Assembly: GCA_017654935.2 (NCBI GenBank)
Contig: CM065699.1
Location: 21,022,851-21,086,850, forward strand
Source of the DNA: Phymorhynchus buccinoides
Lineage: Eukaryota > Mollusca > Gastropoda > Neogastropoda > Raphitomidae
Length of the DNA: 64,000 nt
Direction of reading: 5' to 3'
The notes under the pieces: generated by a model
Database searches by the model: none
The model's input: only the letters and a program-made list of their open reading frames with translations
What the model was told of the DNA's origin: nothing
Position numbers and translations under genes: made by a program
In this document: one piece after another, positions 56,301 to 64,000 of the stretch
How the letters are laid out: each line of letters starts with the position of its first letter
Position numbering within the stretch: position 1 is the stretch's first letter

Positions 56301-58832
56301 AGCCTAGCCCGCCGGACTAGCATCTGCCCCCTCTGCTATCTAGCAGTCATGGTCGAAAACGACTGACTGGCATACAGACAAGAGTGTGTAGGCAAGTGCG
56401 TGTAATCTGAGAACCGAGTTGTTGTTGTTGTCTTACCCTGGCTTAAAGACTCCAGGGATCATCCCAACAGCCGAAGCACATTACATGTGTGACCATTTTT
56501 TGTATTACCCCGCCACATGGGCAGCCACACTCCGACTTCGGAGGAGAGCATCAAGTGATAGTCATCTGTTTGCAAGTAATTTGTTTTCTATCTAATAGTA
56601 TATAGTCCTGCCAACTCATCATCCTAGCAAATTTGGAATCTTAGAGTTAGATGCATTTAAGTAAAATTGAAATTTGAAATTCATACATGTGCGCAGTAAA
56701 CAAGCACAAAATCTACCGTTTGGTTTGAACACTTGCTTTGGGCATTTACTCTAGTATTATAATAATTATTAGTTGTGTCTTCCAAATGAAGGGGGCCAGT
56801 ATTAATGCTTAAATTAAATGTGCCTCTAAAATTGCAAGAGGTCACGATACATTTGTGAGGGTCACAAGTAATGCAAAAAATGAAAAATGCTTAAAATTGT
56901 GTGAAGTGATATTTGAAGCTGTAGTGCACAATTTAGAAAAACTGTGTCAAAAGTGAAAATTTCCCAACTTTAATTTTAACTTAAAGATTAAGTGAAACAC
57001 TGTCCTAAAATCCATAGAACTACAAGAGAAAGTACTTAGTTTTAAAAGTGACGTTTTGAGCATCACACCTGAGCGTAAGACTGCCATATTTTTCAGATTA
57101 TAGTATAAGGCTCATCCCCAAAATTTAACACAAAATTCAGATATTGTTATATTTTCTTTCTATATCGTTAGTCATATTATAAGGTGCAGGGGTCTCAGTC
57201 TGGGGAAAAAAAAGTATCGCCTTATTGTCTGAAAAATATGGTAAGAATTAACATTGCCAGGAATTCATTGCCTTCTGCTGTCAGACATAGTCAATCCTTA
57301 GCATCGTTCAAAACAAATCTGAAAACCCATCTGTTCCGGCAGTCTTTCCAATAACACAACCATCTCCATGTGTGTGTGTGTGCACGCGCGCATACGTGTG
57401 TTTGTGTGCATGCGTGTGTACATGTGTGTGTGTGTGTGTGTGATTGTGCGATGTGCAAAATATCCGTTTTGCGTGTGTCTGTGTGTGTGTGTGTGTGAGT
57501 GTTTCAATGCTGATTGTAAAGCGTTTTGTGCTTAATAAAAAGCGCTATATAAATATCCGTTTATTAATATTATTATTATTATTATGAGGTAAATCCCACC
57601 TTGCTTCTCATCGACGGGGTGAAAAAAGGAACACTTGAACCCCTTGGTGCAGGAACCTTTGAGGAAGAAGCTGCATACCACCTTCACCTTGCTAGGATCC
57701 TCTTCATCCTCCCTTATCTCTCCTTCTTCCAGGTCATCCTCCTATAAAATAAAATAAAATGTATAGCTCATTAGCTGTCAAAAAGCTTCATCAGGTGTTA
57801 CTTTCTGATTACAAAGTACTATCTGTATTTTTTTTAAATCAAAATTAATTATTAAACAATTTCTTATCTTGAGACCAGCATCTATTTCTTGAAATATTCA
57901 AATCCCCTACCATCCCTCATCCTATCATCTATGTTTGACTAGTTTGAGAATTATAAAATCAATTTTCTTTTTAATAATAAATTAATATGTACATGAGATG
58001 GAAAAAACATTTACAAACATAGTATATAATTGTCTTCACATGTGTTATATGTGTGTTTATATTTTATGCAGCCATTTGGTCCAAATGAACTGATGAAGAA
58101 TACTTTCATAAAAAAGGTTTTACATTTTTTGTAAAGACTTTTTTTTAGTCATTTTAATTTACGTATAAACTATTAGTTCTCACATTTCCTCCTAAGAAAT
58201 GGGCATAACCAGACAAAGAAATAACAATGAGAAAAAGGAAAATAAACGACATTTTAACAAAAACTCTTAAGTTGAAAACAGGCCTGAGAAAGATTTGCAT
58301 CCATTCCTTCTGGTTTATGAAATTCGCTATGCTAACAAACTGTGCGGTTCACAATCACAGGGTAATTTTTGGTACAAAAACAACTAATTATTAACCCTTT
58401 CGCCGCTAGCCATTTTTCACTAATTTCAGCCCAAAAAATACCATTAAACTTAACAGGGTAGAGAAAATAAAATATCTGCAATATTGCGAATTCCTCTGTG
58501 ACATACATATTACATTAGGCCTATCCTTACCTCCCAAAATTAAGAAAATAGGGTCTTTAAATAACACTTAACAGGCCCTTATTTGATGCCTTTTAGTGAC
58601 ATGGGTATTAAACCATTGTGGTGCTAAAATGCGACATTGGCGGTGAAAGGGTTAATAGTAATTCATGTCAACTTACATCGCTGTGGGCATCAGCCTCCTC
58701 CCGGGCAGGCGACTCCTCGGCGTCGAGGTGGACGTGAGCGTCAGTGTCCAACTCCAAGACATTACCGTTGTTTCCCGGTGTTCCCTTTCCTTCGCTGCTC
58801 TTCTCCTTGCCTGCACTCTGCTCTTCCATCAT
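47002..58832 (-). CDS. ZC3H18: ZC3H18-like CCCH zinc-finger protein (nine visible exons)
   Basis: Exons on the minus strand: 58832-58677, 57741-57600, 55855-55767, 55231-55125, 53215-53120, 52136-51556, 50879-50773, 49050-48960, 47351-47002. All junctions are GT-AG and one frame runs through, giving 572 residues from the ATG at 58832. Residues 53-68 are acidic (EDDLEEGEIREDEEDP). A single CCCH finger follows (C75, C83, C89, H93; spacing 7-5-3). Residues 130-165 are proline-rich with PPVWPPPPPSPPP, 197-391 Arg/Ser-rich, and 530-561 a basic coiled coil. This order matches ZC3H18, a nuclear mRNP factor linking the cap-binding complex to RNA decay and processing (established for mammals). The vertebrate-type charged block between the Pro-rich and SR parts seems absent or divergent. 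The frame stays open upstream to 58858, so a further 5' exon is possible. Confidence 0.7.
47383..47643. repeat. Interspersed repeat family R1, copy 3
   Basis: Nearly identical to 60954-61212. Lies in intron 8 of the ZC3H18-like gene, starting 32 bases from the exon 9 acceptor. Confidence 0.88.
47650..48320. other. Intron sequence, nothing recognised
   Basis: Part of intron 8; AT-rich. Confidence 0.45.
48325..48490 (-). mobile_element. Retroposon family R4, copy in intron 8
   Basis: Reverse complement of the 38262-38425 insertion, including 'gatgcatttgtaccatagtg' and 'tggctgcccatgtggcaggg'. Confidence 0.8.
48614..48931. mobile_element. TTAA-bounded element in intron 8
   Basis: Left end TTAACCCTTTGCGCACTGCC, right end GCGCTGGGCAGAATGAGTTAA with imperfect inversion. 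TTAA on both sides suggests a piggyBac-type element. It ends 27 bases before the exon 8 donor. Confidence 0.6.
48960..49050 (-). CDS. ZC3H18: ZC3H18-like exon 8
   Basis: Acceptor 'ttttcaacag', donor TCTG|GTAACC. Basic SALKRPAPNGPEKSSPQKKI, ARRPARKSQS; likely a nuclear localisation region. Confidence 0.8.
49199..50138. mobile_element. Long MITE with CCGGACTATAAGCCGC ends (940 bp)
   Basis: Left TACCATATTTTCCGGACTAT and right 'gtagtccggaaaatacggta' pair. It lies in intron 7. Short frames inside have no transposase motif. Ends are related to the 38137 family. Confidence 0.75.
50140..50770. other. Intron 7 sequence
   Basis: AT-rich; nothing recognised beyond short A runs. Confidence 0.4.
50773..50879 (-). 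CDS. ZC3H18: ZC3H18-like exon 7
   Basis: Acceptor 'ctttgttcag', donor CCAAG|GTGAGA. Encodes SSPLSSDSEETGATTLKLN then a basic KPRKGQRPLKAAAAK. Confidence 0.8.
50978..51150 (+). mobile_element. 'CGGACTATAAGGCGC' MITE copy in intron 6
   Basis: 'catatttttctgactatcag' … 'cagattctgttattatattt' … 'gtctgaaaaatatg': diverged copy of 38137-38493. Confidence 0.7.
51556..52136 (-). CDS. ZC3H18: ZC3H18-like exon 6: Arg/Ser-rich
   Basis: Acceptor 'gtttttcag', donor GAGCAG|GTATGC. About 193 residues rich in SR, RS and SS (e.g. SSSHKHSRSSHRRRKSSRSP), then KPLPAKRPVAEQSRTK and an S/V-rich end. SR-type regions in nuclear RNA-binding proteins are phosphorylated and mediate protein contacts. Confidence 0.85.
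52434..52612. mobile_element. pogo-like MITE in intron 5
   Basis: TACAGTGGAATCTACC at the left and CTGCCACTGTA at the right pair over the TACAGTGG termini; TA flanks. Short inverted ends make this tentative. Confidence 0.5.
52787..53130. repeat. 114-bp tandem triplication at exon 5 donor
   Basis: Three near-identical 114-base units (the block AAAAGGGAATATATCC begins at 52789, 52903 and 53017). Each ends in 'aaaccttaaccaggg', which on the minus strand is the last bases of exon 5 plus its splice donor. Confidence 0.96.
53120..53215 (-). CDS. ZC3H18: ZC3H18-like exon 5, donor within a tandem repeat
   Basis: Acceptor 'tgcttacag', basic segment FGRELSRRRQYGKSHRKRHR … NDTPW. Two donors are possible. 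AAG|GTTTGA at 53120 keeps the frame into exon 6. CTG|GTTAAG at 53126 would create a TGA at the junction, so I choose the former. Confidence 0.7.
53216..54325. other. Intron 4 sequence
   Basis: AT-rich with (TTGA)n at 53370-53388 and a 'ggtccaggggcaaagccccctgaag' hairpin-like transposon end at 53667-53694. No exon for the vertebrate-type conserved charged block was found on the minus strand here. Confidence 0.45.
54330..54690 (-). mobile_element. Retroposon family R2, copy 4, in intron 4
   Basis: Complete reverse copy of 6030-6365, from the 'ccaggccatatggccataat' tail to GGTATCCCC. Confidence 0.85.
55125..55231 (-). CDS. ZC3H18: ZC3H18-like exon 4: proline-rich
   Basis: Acceptor 'atttccag', donor GACAG|GTATGC (phase 2). 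Encodes TRPDFISPEAPPVWPPPPPS then PPPQRWENSYSAPVDR; compare the PPPPPEPP…W-E block of ZC3H18. Confidence 0.8.
55767..55855 (-). CDS. ZC3H18: ZC3H18-like exon 3
   Basis: Acceptor 'gtgtttgcag', donor CCACAG|GTAAAG. Encodes GQYQMFDIKKP, then a linker ending QQWKPQPQ, matching the segment directly after the finger in ZC3H18 proteins. Confidence 0.8.
56050..56372 (+). repeat. Repeat family R3, copy in intron 2
   Basis: Runs from 'ggttgacattagcctgtatt' to 'gtcgaaaacgactgactggc' and lacks the MITE carried by both segmental-duplication copies. Confidence 0.8.
56420..56545 (+). mobile_element. Retroposon family R4, copy in intron 2
   Basis: 'taccctggcttaaagactcc' to 'cagccacactccgacttcgg', internally shortened. 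Confidence 0.75.
56550..57070. other. Intron 2 sequence, nothing recognised
   Basis: AT-rich, no repeat ends seen. Confidence 0.4.
57077..57243 (+). mobile_element. 'CGGACTATAAGGCGC' MITE copy
   Basis: 'gccatatttttcagattata' … 'attataaggtgcaggggtct' … 'gtctgaaaaatatggta'. Confidence 0.75.
57244..57588 (+). pseudogene. LINE 3' end with ORF2 C-terminus
   Basis: Frame RNSLPSAVRHSQSLASFKTN then LKTHLFRQSFQ and TAA (57351), followed by a GT-rich 3' UTR and 'aagcgctatataaatatccg' with (ATT)n. The 5' end is missing. It lies antisense in intron 2, ending about 10 bases from the exon 2 donor. Confidence 0.8.
57600..57741 (-). CDS. ZC3H18: ZC3H18-like exon 2: CCCH zinc finger
   Basis: Acceptor 'ttttatag', donor CAAG|GTGGGA (phase 1). 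Encodes the acidic EEGEIRE run and the whole finger CSFFLKGSCTKGFKCSFFHP. Confidence 0.85.
57745..58388. other. Intron 1 sequence
   Basis: AT-rich; nothing recognised. Confidence 0.4.
58391..58655. mobile_element. piggyBac-type MITE, full length, in intron 1
   Basis: TTAACCCTTTCGCCGC … GGCGGTGAAAGGGTTAA, 265 bases; ends 20 bases from the exon 1 donor. Confidence 0.82.
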
Positions 58833-58858
58833 GTGTAGAGCTTCCTCATGCACGGCTG
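58677..58858 (-). CDS. ZC3H18: ZC3H18-like exon 1 (first visible)
   Basis: Acidic N-terminal segment (MMEEQSAGKEKSSEGKGTPG start, HLDAEESPAREEADAHSD end), phase 0, donor GAT|GTAAGT. In-frame TAA lies just upstream of 58858, preceded by 'aataatcag', which could be a splice acceptor; otherwise the ATG pair at 58832/58829 is the start. Confidence 0.6.
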
Positions 58859-58925
58859 ATTATTCCTGTTAATGTTATGAAATGTATGTTGTCTTAAGTA
58901 CTCTTAGTTAGTACTAGACTACTAC

Positions 58926-59117
58926 TACACTGGAACCTCCTTTATAAGACCTCCCATTATAACATAAGACTCCCTCCCACATAAGACCTACTTCTCTGAG
59001 ACATTGCCCTTCTTTGTAAGTATTAAAATTACTCCCTTATAAGACCCTTCCCTTAAGTTATAACATAAGACCTCATTTTGGATGATTTTTTAAGGTCTTA
59101 AGGGAGGTTCTACTGTA
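58926..59117. mobile_element. pogo-like MITE, full length
   Basis: Left TACACTGGAACCTCC and right GGAGGTTCTACTGTA pair, flanked by TA. The body is built of ATAAGACCTCC-like blocks. Confidence 0.75.
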
Positions 59118-59451
59118 CTTGTAAAGTCATGACAGTCATCATCAGTTTATAATGCTAAATAGTACCGGTCGCTTCATGTACACTATTAAAGATGATATAT
59201 GACTACGAATTACTCATGAACTTTTCTTTGAAAGTAACAATCAGCAAATGTTGCAAACCCCAAAGGTGCAGTTTACTTTGCTAACACCAAAACCCCACCC
59301 CATGGCATCCATGTTTACAACTTTCAATCCCTAGTAACTATAATAGAGTCTATTTGAGACTAGTTAGTAGTGGTAACCTAATCCCTTTCCCGTACAAGGC
59401 AAAATGTTGCTTCCTAGTCATTCCTAGTCTCAGTAAACATTTTCAATTACT

Positions 59452-59814
59452 TACTGTATTTTACGGACTATAACTGGCGCACCTGATTCAGGCATGGTAG
59501 TGGGGGCAAAGTGCTTTTCAAGGAAAATGGCCGGGGGACCAGGGGGCCGAAGAAAATTCAATAAAAATTAAAATTCAATAAATTTGATATTTTTTCATGC
59601 CATTTCAAAAAATTTGTTTCAAACTGTTTCGCGGATTTTCCGTGATTCGCGAAGGTCTACCATGCCTGCTGATTATAAGGCGCATCCCTCAAATTTTACA
59701 CAAAATTCAGATTTTGTTAAATATTATAATTTCTTACTACATTATTAGTCACATTATAAGGCGCAGGGGTCTCAATCTGGGGGAAAGTATCGCCTCATAG
59801 TCCGTAAAATACAG
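59452..59814 (+). mobile_element. 'CGGACTATAAGGCGC' MITE with nested MITE
   Basis: Outer ends 'tattttacggactataac' and 'gcctcatagtccgtaaaata'; interrupted at 59489-59668. Confidence 0.85.
59489..59668. mobile_element. MITE with CAGGCATGGTAG ends, nested, 6-bp TSD
   Basis: CAGGCATGGTAG/CTACCATGCCTG ends, flanked by CTGATT on both sides. The intact outer sequence at 38160 supplies the empty site. Confidence 0.9.
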
Positions 59815-59815
59815 T

Positions 59816-60196
59816 CGAAAATTTGGTGGAGGATAATAGCTAAACTGCACCATTACCTAAACCTGCACTACATGTGTATAGTATAATATATGTGACACTG
59901 ACATGTAATGATGTAGCAAAGAAATCAACAACCTAACTCAGGAATCTCTTGAGGCCAAGGCAATAGGGCGTTTGCCACGAGACTACTAATTTGCCCGAGC
60001 TCGTTCTGCCCGAGTTGCGCTGACCTCTCTAATTAAACTCAGTGAAATTCAAGGTCACCGGCGCGTGGCAAATGCTCTATTGCCTATCACTTTTAGTATC
60101 AATACATTTGAAACAATTTTGCACCAACAATTTTGTAAAATAAATCATCAATAACTTCAATAAGACTAAGGTAAAGTTAACTGTCAGACTTTTTGT
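59816..60196. other. Non-coding
   Basis: A loose inverted pair, 'gccaaggcaatagggcgttt' (59953) and 'aaatgctctattgcc' (60069), may mark another short element; nothing else seen. Confidence 0.35.
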
Positions 60197-60748
60197 TTAA
60201 CCCTCTCTAGGACACAGACGCCAAATTCGACCGAATTTTGTCAACTCATGTAGCCCGTATGCGCCGATTGCACCCGCTGAACACCAGGTCCAGTACGTTC
60301 ACTTTCACTTTCTCCCTACCCACAATGCAATATACTAAGTTAGTTCTTCCTGTTTCTGACTCTCAGTGGTCCGTGTTTGGTTCTTACAGCAAGGGAAAGC
60401 ACCCACTAGTCTTTTTGAACGGATTTTTCGAAGTGACCCCAAATTTTTTTCTTCTTTCCACGTGATGTGATGCAGTGTTGACTCGGCGCGATGCTCGGAG
60501 TGCCATTACGGATTTTTTATTCCAATTCATGGTTTGTTGTGTGACACTGACAGTGTGTTAGCTTTCGAATAATAATATCATCATTGCTATTCAATATGCA
60601 TCTTTCAGAAATGAAATGTGAGTTAGACTTTATTCTGGGTGATTTTGTTAATGAAAAGATTTTCAGGGTGTGACGTTCAGAGTTAATTCCCATCTCTCGG
60701 GAACTGGGATCGATTCCCGGTTCGAATGGTTGGGAGTCATTGGGTTAA
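60197..60748. mobile_element. TTAA-bounded candidate element
   Basis: TTAACCCTCTCTAGGACACA on the left and CATTGGGTTAA on the right; only the outer TTAACCC pairs. Contains a tRNA-B-box-like GGTTCGAATGG at 60719. Confidence 0.4.
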
Positions 60749-60953
60749 TTAATATACAAATTTTCATCGCAAATGATACCAATACTGGCAATAGTCAGAA
60801 CAAGCGAGTAAAAATACATATTCATCACTGATCATCTCCTTTCCCAGTACTTACTGATTTCAACAAGTCTATTCATTTTATTTCCCTAGGGCCATCCTTG
60901 ACACGAAAAGATACACCTAATACAGCAAGTAATCTCTCAAGACTCAAGCAAAG

Positions 60954-61212
60954 ACTGTATAGGGGAAGATAAGCATCCGGTCTCTTTTCCCTATATGAGT
61001 AGTGAGGACAGAAACACTGGTTATGTCCCTTTTAAACAGGACACACTTTACACGTCGATAGGCCAGTTGAATTCTCCGTTCAAGTTCCAGTCTGAGTTTT
61101 TGGATAGCCTGCACTGTGAATAGTGTACTGTCCCCACTAACGATAACTCTATCACTGTATCAGCCCGGTTCGCCGAGCTCTTAAGTAGTCCATCTTACCC
61201 TAATATCTTTGA
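60954..61212. repeat. Interspersed repeat family R1, copy 4
   Basis: Complete copy from 'gactgtataggggaagataa' to 'aatatctttga'. Confidence 0.88.
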
Positions 61213-62364
61213 CTCAAGTTAATGACAATAATCAAAGTCAACTTAATTGTATCTACTTGTTAACGATAGGCAGAGGCTAGGGTTACGGGTCCTTAACTCT
61301 AATTCTCCAGGCTACGGTTACGGGGCTCAATCACGGGACGCAAAAATTGTGCGCAAATGTCTTCAAAAACTACAATACTCAATAGTACTAACACTGACTC
61401 TAACATGTTCCTAACCCTATCCCTCGCCCTATTCCTTATATTAACGAAACCTTGATAAAGTTGATGCGTTAAATATCCGAAATAACAAAATGCATAAATT
61501 TGATGACAAAAAATTCAACTACGAAGACTTACTAATACTATCCCTGAACATGGTCCGATTGTTGCGGCAACCCCGTAACCGTAGCCATTGTGTTAACAAT
61601 ATGCTTAATGAAAATAATAATTCTAATAAAACATTACAATTACTGAATTAGTGATCACAGGGACACAAAATGGCGGTTTTAAAACCAAATTGGATTACCT
61701 TCACTTGCCGACTTGGTACAACTACAAGCTCTCAAATCAGTCAATCAAGTAAATTCCAAGCGATTTGCCCAATCAAACTGTGCAGTATGCCTATATTTAG
61801 TGTGTCAGTCTGTCACCAGGACTAATCAGCGAGTGTTGCTCTCTCAGTCTCAGTCTCTGACTGACAGTGACAGACAGTGAATGACTGACTGATCCCCCAA
61901 TCCTTGTACAGCCAGCTGTAGTTGGTTTTACATCTTCGAATAGACAGATGCAGAAGTCTTACAGTTTTGTCACCACTTTCCACAAGCACTTCTCTTTTCC
62001 CTTACGCACAAATGCTAGTTCTTTTTGTGTTAATTTCCCGAAAACAGCTTCGAAAACCTTCACGTGGGACACATCTACTACTTCACAGGAAATATGGGCT
62101 CAAACATGGATGGTTGTGTGGTCATGTGACCGCCTTACACAGAAATGATCTTCACAACGCATGCGCTGTCGTAACTTCCTAATATCTTTTTGCCAGGAAA
62201 CGTCGGAAAACATATTTTGTTGATCACGTGCAGTCACGTGATAAAGAAACGTCAAATAAGTTATGCCAGGCAAAGTCGGATTTACCAAGGATGCCCACGT
62301 TGGTTCGTGAGAACATTGGTTTACGAGACCTGTATTCCGTAATATAAGGAACATGAAGAAAAAT
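61213..62364. other. Non-coding; possible promoter side of the ZC3H18-like gene
   Basis: Contains an inverted pair GGCTACGGTTACGGGG (61311) / CCCCGTAACCGTAGCC (61573), possibly a MITE, and two CACGTG boxes near 62226-62240. No exon of the minus-strand gene could be identified here. Confidence 0.3.
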
Positions 62365-62397
62365 GTCATGAACATTAAAAAAAAAGTTCATATTCTG

Positions 62398-62526
62398 ATC
62401 GCTTCTCGGCCTTTTGGCTAAGACAGTGATTCAGGAACATAAATTTTTGTTTATACCCTGGTTGGTTTGTTCAGCCCGTCGTACATGGCGAAAGCCGATA
62501 CGCGACGTTAAACTGAACTTCCATCC
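62398..62526 (+). pseudogene. U2 snRNA 5' end fused to a retroposon tail
   Basis: Bases 62398-62423 (ATCGCTTCTCGGCCTTTTGG then CTAAGA) are identical to the first 26 nt of U2 snRNA. The U2 sequence then stops and is replaced by sequence ending in a stem GTACATGGCGAAAGCCGATAC and 'gcgacgttaaac', which resembles the local retroposon tails. The branch-site recognition region of U2 is absent, so it is not a functional snRNA. GTCATGAACATT at 62365-62376 and 62527-62538 may be a 12-base target-site duplication. Confidence 0.8.
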
Positions 62527-62908
62527 GTCATGAACATTTTTTTTTTCGATTTTGTGGAAGGTTGGGGAATAAGGCCTACTCATAGACTTAATGTTGTGGC
62601 CTATTGTCAAGATTTTTAAAAATGTATTATATATATGTCTGCCGAGGAATCATAAAGCTTTTTTCAGTGTTCCCCTTTATCTGCCTTTATGCTGTTAGCA
62701 ACCGTGACATCATAATCCAAGACACTGAGAAGAGGTTTTCATTAAACTGATAGACTGAGGGGATTACCGGACTTTTCCCACCCGGTCTTTTCCCATCGGA
62801 TTTTCCCACCTGGACTTTTCCCACCTAGGATTATTCCCACCCGGACTTTTCCCACCTAGGACTATTCCCACCCGGACTTTTCACACCCGCACTTTTCACA
62901 ACCGCACT

Positions 62909-62911
<3 letters not shown>

Positions 62912-62990
<79 letters not shown>
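62912..62990. repeat. (AC)n microsatellite
   Basis: About 39 AC units within the element above. Confidence 0.95.
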
Positions 62991-62992
<2 letters not shown>

Positions 62993-63222
62993 TTTCTCTC
63001 TCTTTCTTTCACTCCGTATCTCCCCCTCTCTTTCTCTCTCCCTCTCTCTTTCTCTCTCTCTAAATCAATCTAGCAATCAATTAATGAAGCAATCAAATGG
63101 TTTATTGTCCTTCAAAGGAAACATTAAAAAAGAAAAGAAAAGTAAGTAATAAGCATACATATCATTCTTTGCAAGTACTAATCATGTAAATTACTCTCCG
63201 TAATCACCTCTCTGTCTCTGTG

Positions 63223-63325
<103 letters not shown>

Positions 63326-63709
63326 TTCTGTCTCTCTTTCTTCCGAGAGAGAGAGAGAGGGGGGGGGGGGGGCATAGAAAAGAAGAGAAAAATGTCTCGG
63401 ATTATCTTATAGATTATCTTATATAAAATTTATATCCATTGCCATCCTACTATTATGATAGCAAATAGTAAGCACACAAACATCTGTTTGTATCTGGTAG
63501 TCATAGTCGGAAATGAAATGCAATAAACAGAAGTTTGTTCAGTTGGGTGTGAAAAGTCCGGGTGGGAAAAGTCCGGGTGGGAATAGTCCTAGGTGTGAAA
63601 AGTCCGGGTGTAAAAAGTCCGGGTGGGAATAGTCCTAGGTGAGAAAAGTCCGTGTGGGAAAAGTCCCGGCGGTGGGAAAAGTCCGGGCGGAAAAAGTCCG
63701 GACACCGAC

Positions 63710-64000
63710 GGTAGGCGTAAGGAATTCATGCAGAACAGAACTTTTTGCTTTCACTTGCACTTCAGTTCACCCTGTGGAGTCAATGCATTTAAAAATAATA
63801 ATGAATAACAATTATATGGCGCAGTATCCTGAAAGAAAGAAGGAAAAGCACCTGTGCTACGTTTTTAGGTAAATGCTTGCGCATTTTAGTTAATGTTTTC
63901 ATGTTAATTATGATAGTGGTAGTGGTGTTTTGCATTGTTTGGTGTTTTTTTGCTTTGCTCCTTTTTCTCTTCTTTTTGTGTGTGTGTGATGATGATGATA
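63710..64000. other. Non-coding to window end
   Basis: AT-rich; ends in (GT)n and (GAT)n. Confidence 0.4.

Overview
The window is eukaryotic nuclear DNA: AT-rich, with split genes using GT-AG introns, dense simple repeats and many generations of transposon debris. The repeat content (CR1/L2-like and RTE-like LINE ends, a tRNA-derived SINE, TTAA-bounded piggyBac-type MITEs, pogo-like MITEs, a degenerate TTAGGG-type core) and the gene style fit a marine invertebrate, most likely a gastropod mollusc. That assignment is inference.

Layout. 1-6.4 kb: microsatellites, an RTE-like LINE end, a ~143-bp satellite, an LTR-like promoter segment and interspersed repeats. 6.6-14 kb: mostly non-coding, with a fold-back MITE, a LINE end, a tRNA-SINE and a piggyBac-type MITE. 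14.5-15.5 kb: a single-exon gene (minus strand) for a secreted-type, Cys-rich, single-pass membrane protein of unknown family. 16-18 kb: CT, GT and poly-G tracts. 18-24.3 kb: a LINE graveyard containing a large inverted repeat with a telomere-like centre, the best-preserved CR1/L2-like reverse transcriptase (21.0-23.5 kb) and a PHD-finger fragment. 24.7-38.1 kb: two direct copies of a 2.3-2.7 kb segment flanking a 32-bp minisatellite of about 105 units. 38-46.3 kb: MITE-rich non-coding DNA.

46.8-58.9 kb, minus strand: a nine-exon gene assembled here from splice sites and reading-frame phase. It encodes a nuclear-type protein with an acidic N-terminus, one CCCH zinc finger, a proline-rich block, an Arg/Ser-rich region and a C-terminal coiled coil, most like ZC3H18. 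All eight junctions keep one frame (572 codons plus stop from the first visible ATG); the true 5' end may lie further upstream. Several introns carry transposon insertions within 8-45 bases of a splice site. 59-64 kb: further MITEs, a U2 snRNA 5'-end retro-chimera and a ~945-bp element whose ends are inverted tandem repeats.

The two host genes show no evident functional link. Most of the window is a record of nested transposition, with several insertions datable against empty-site copies.
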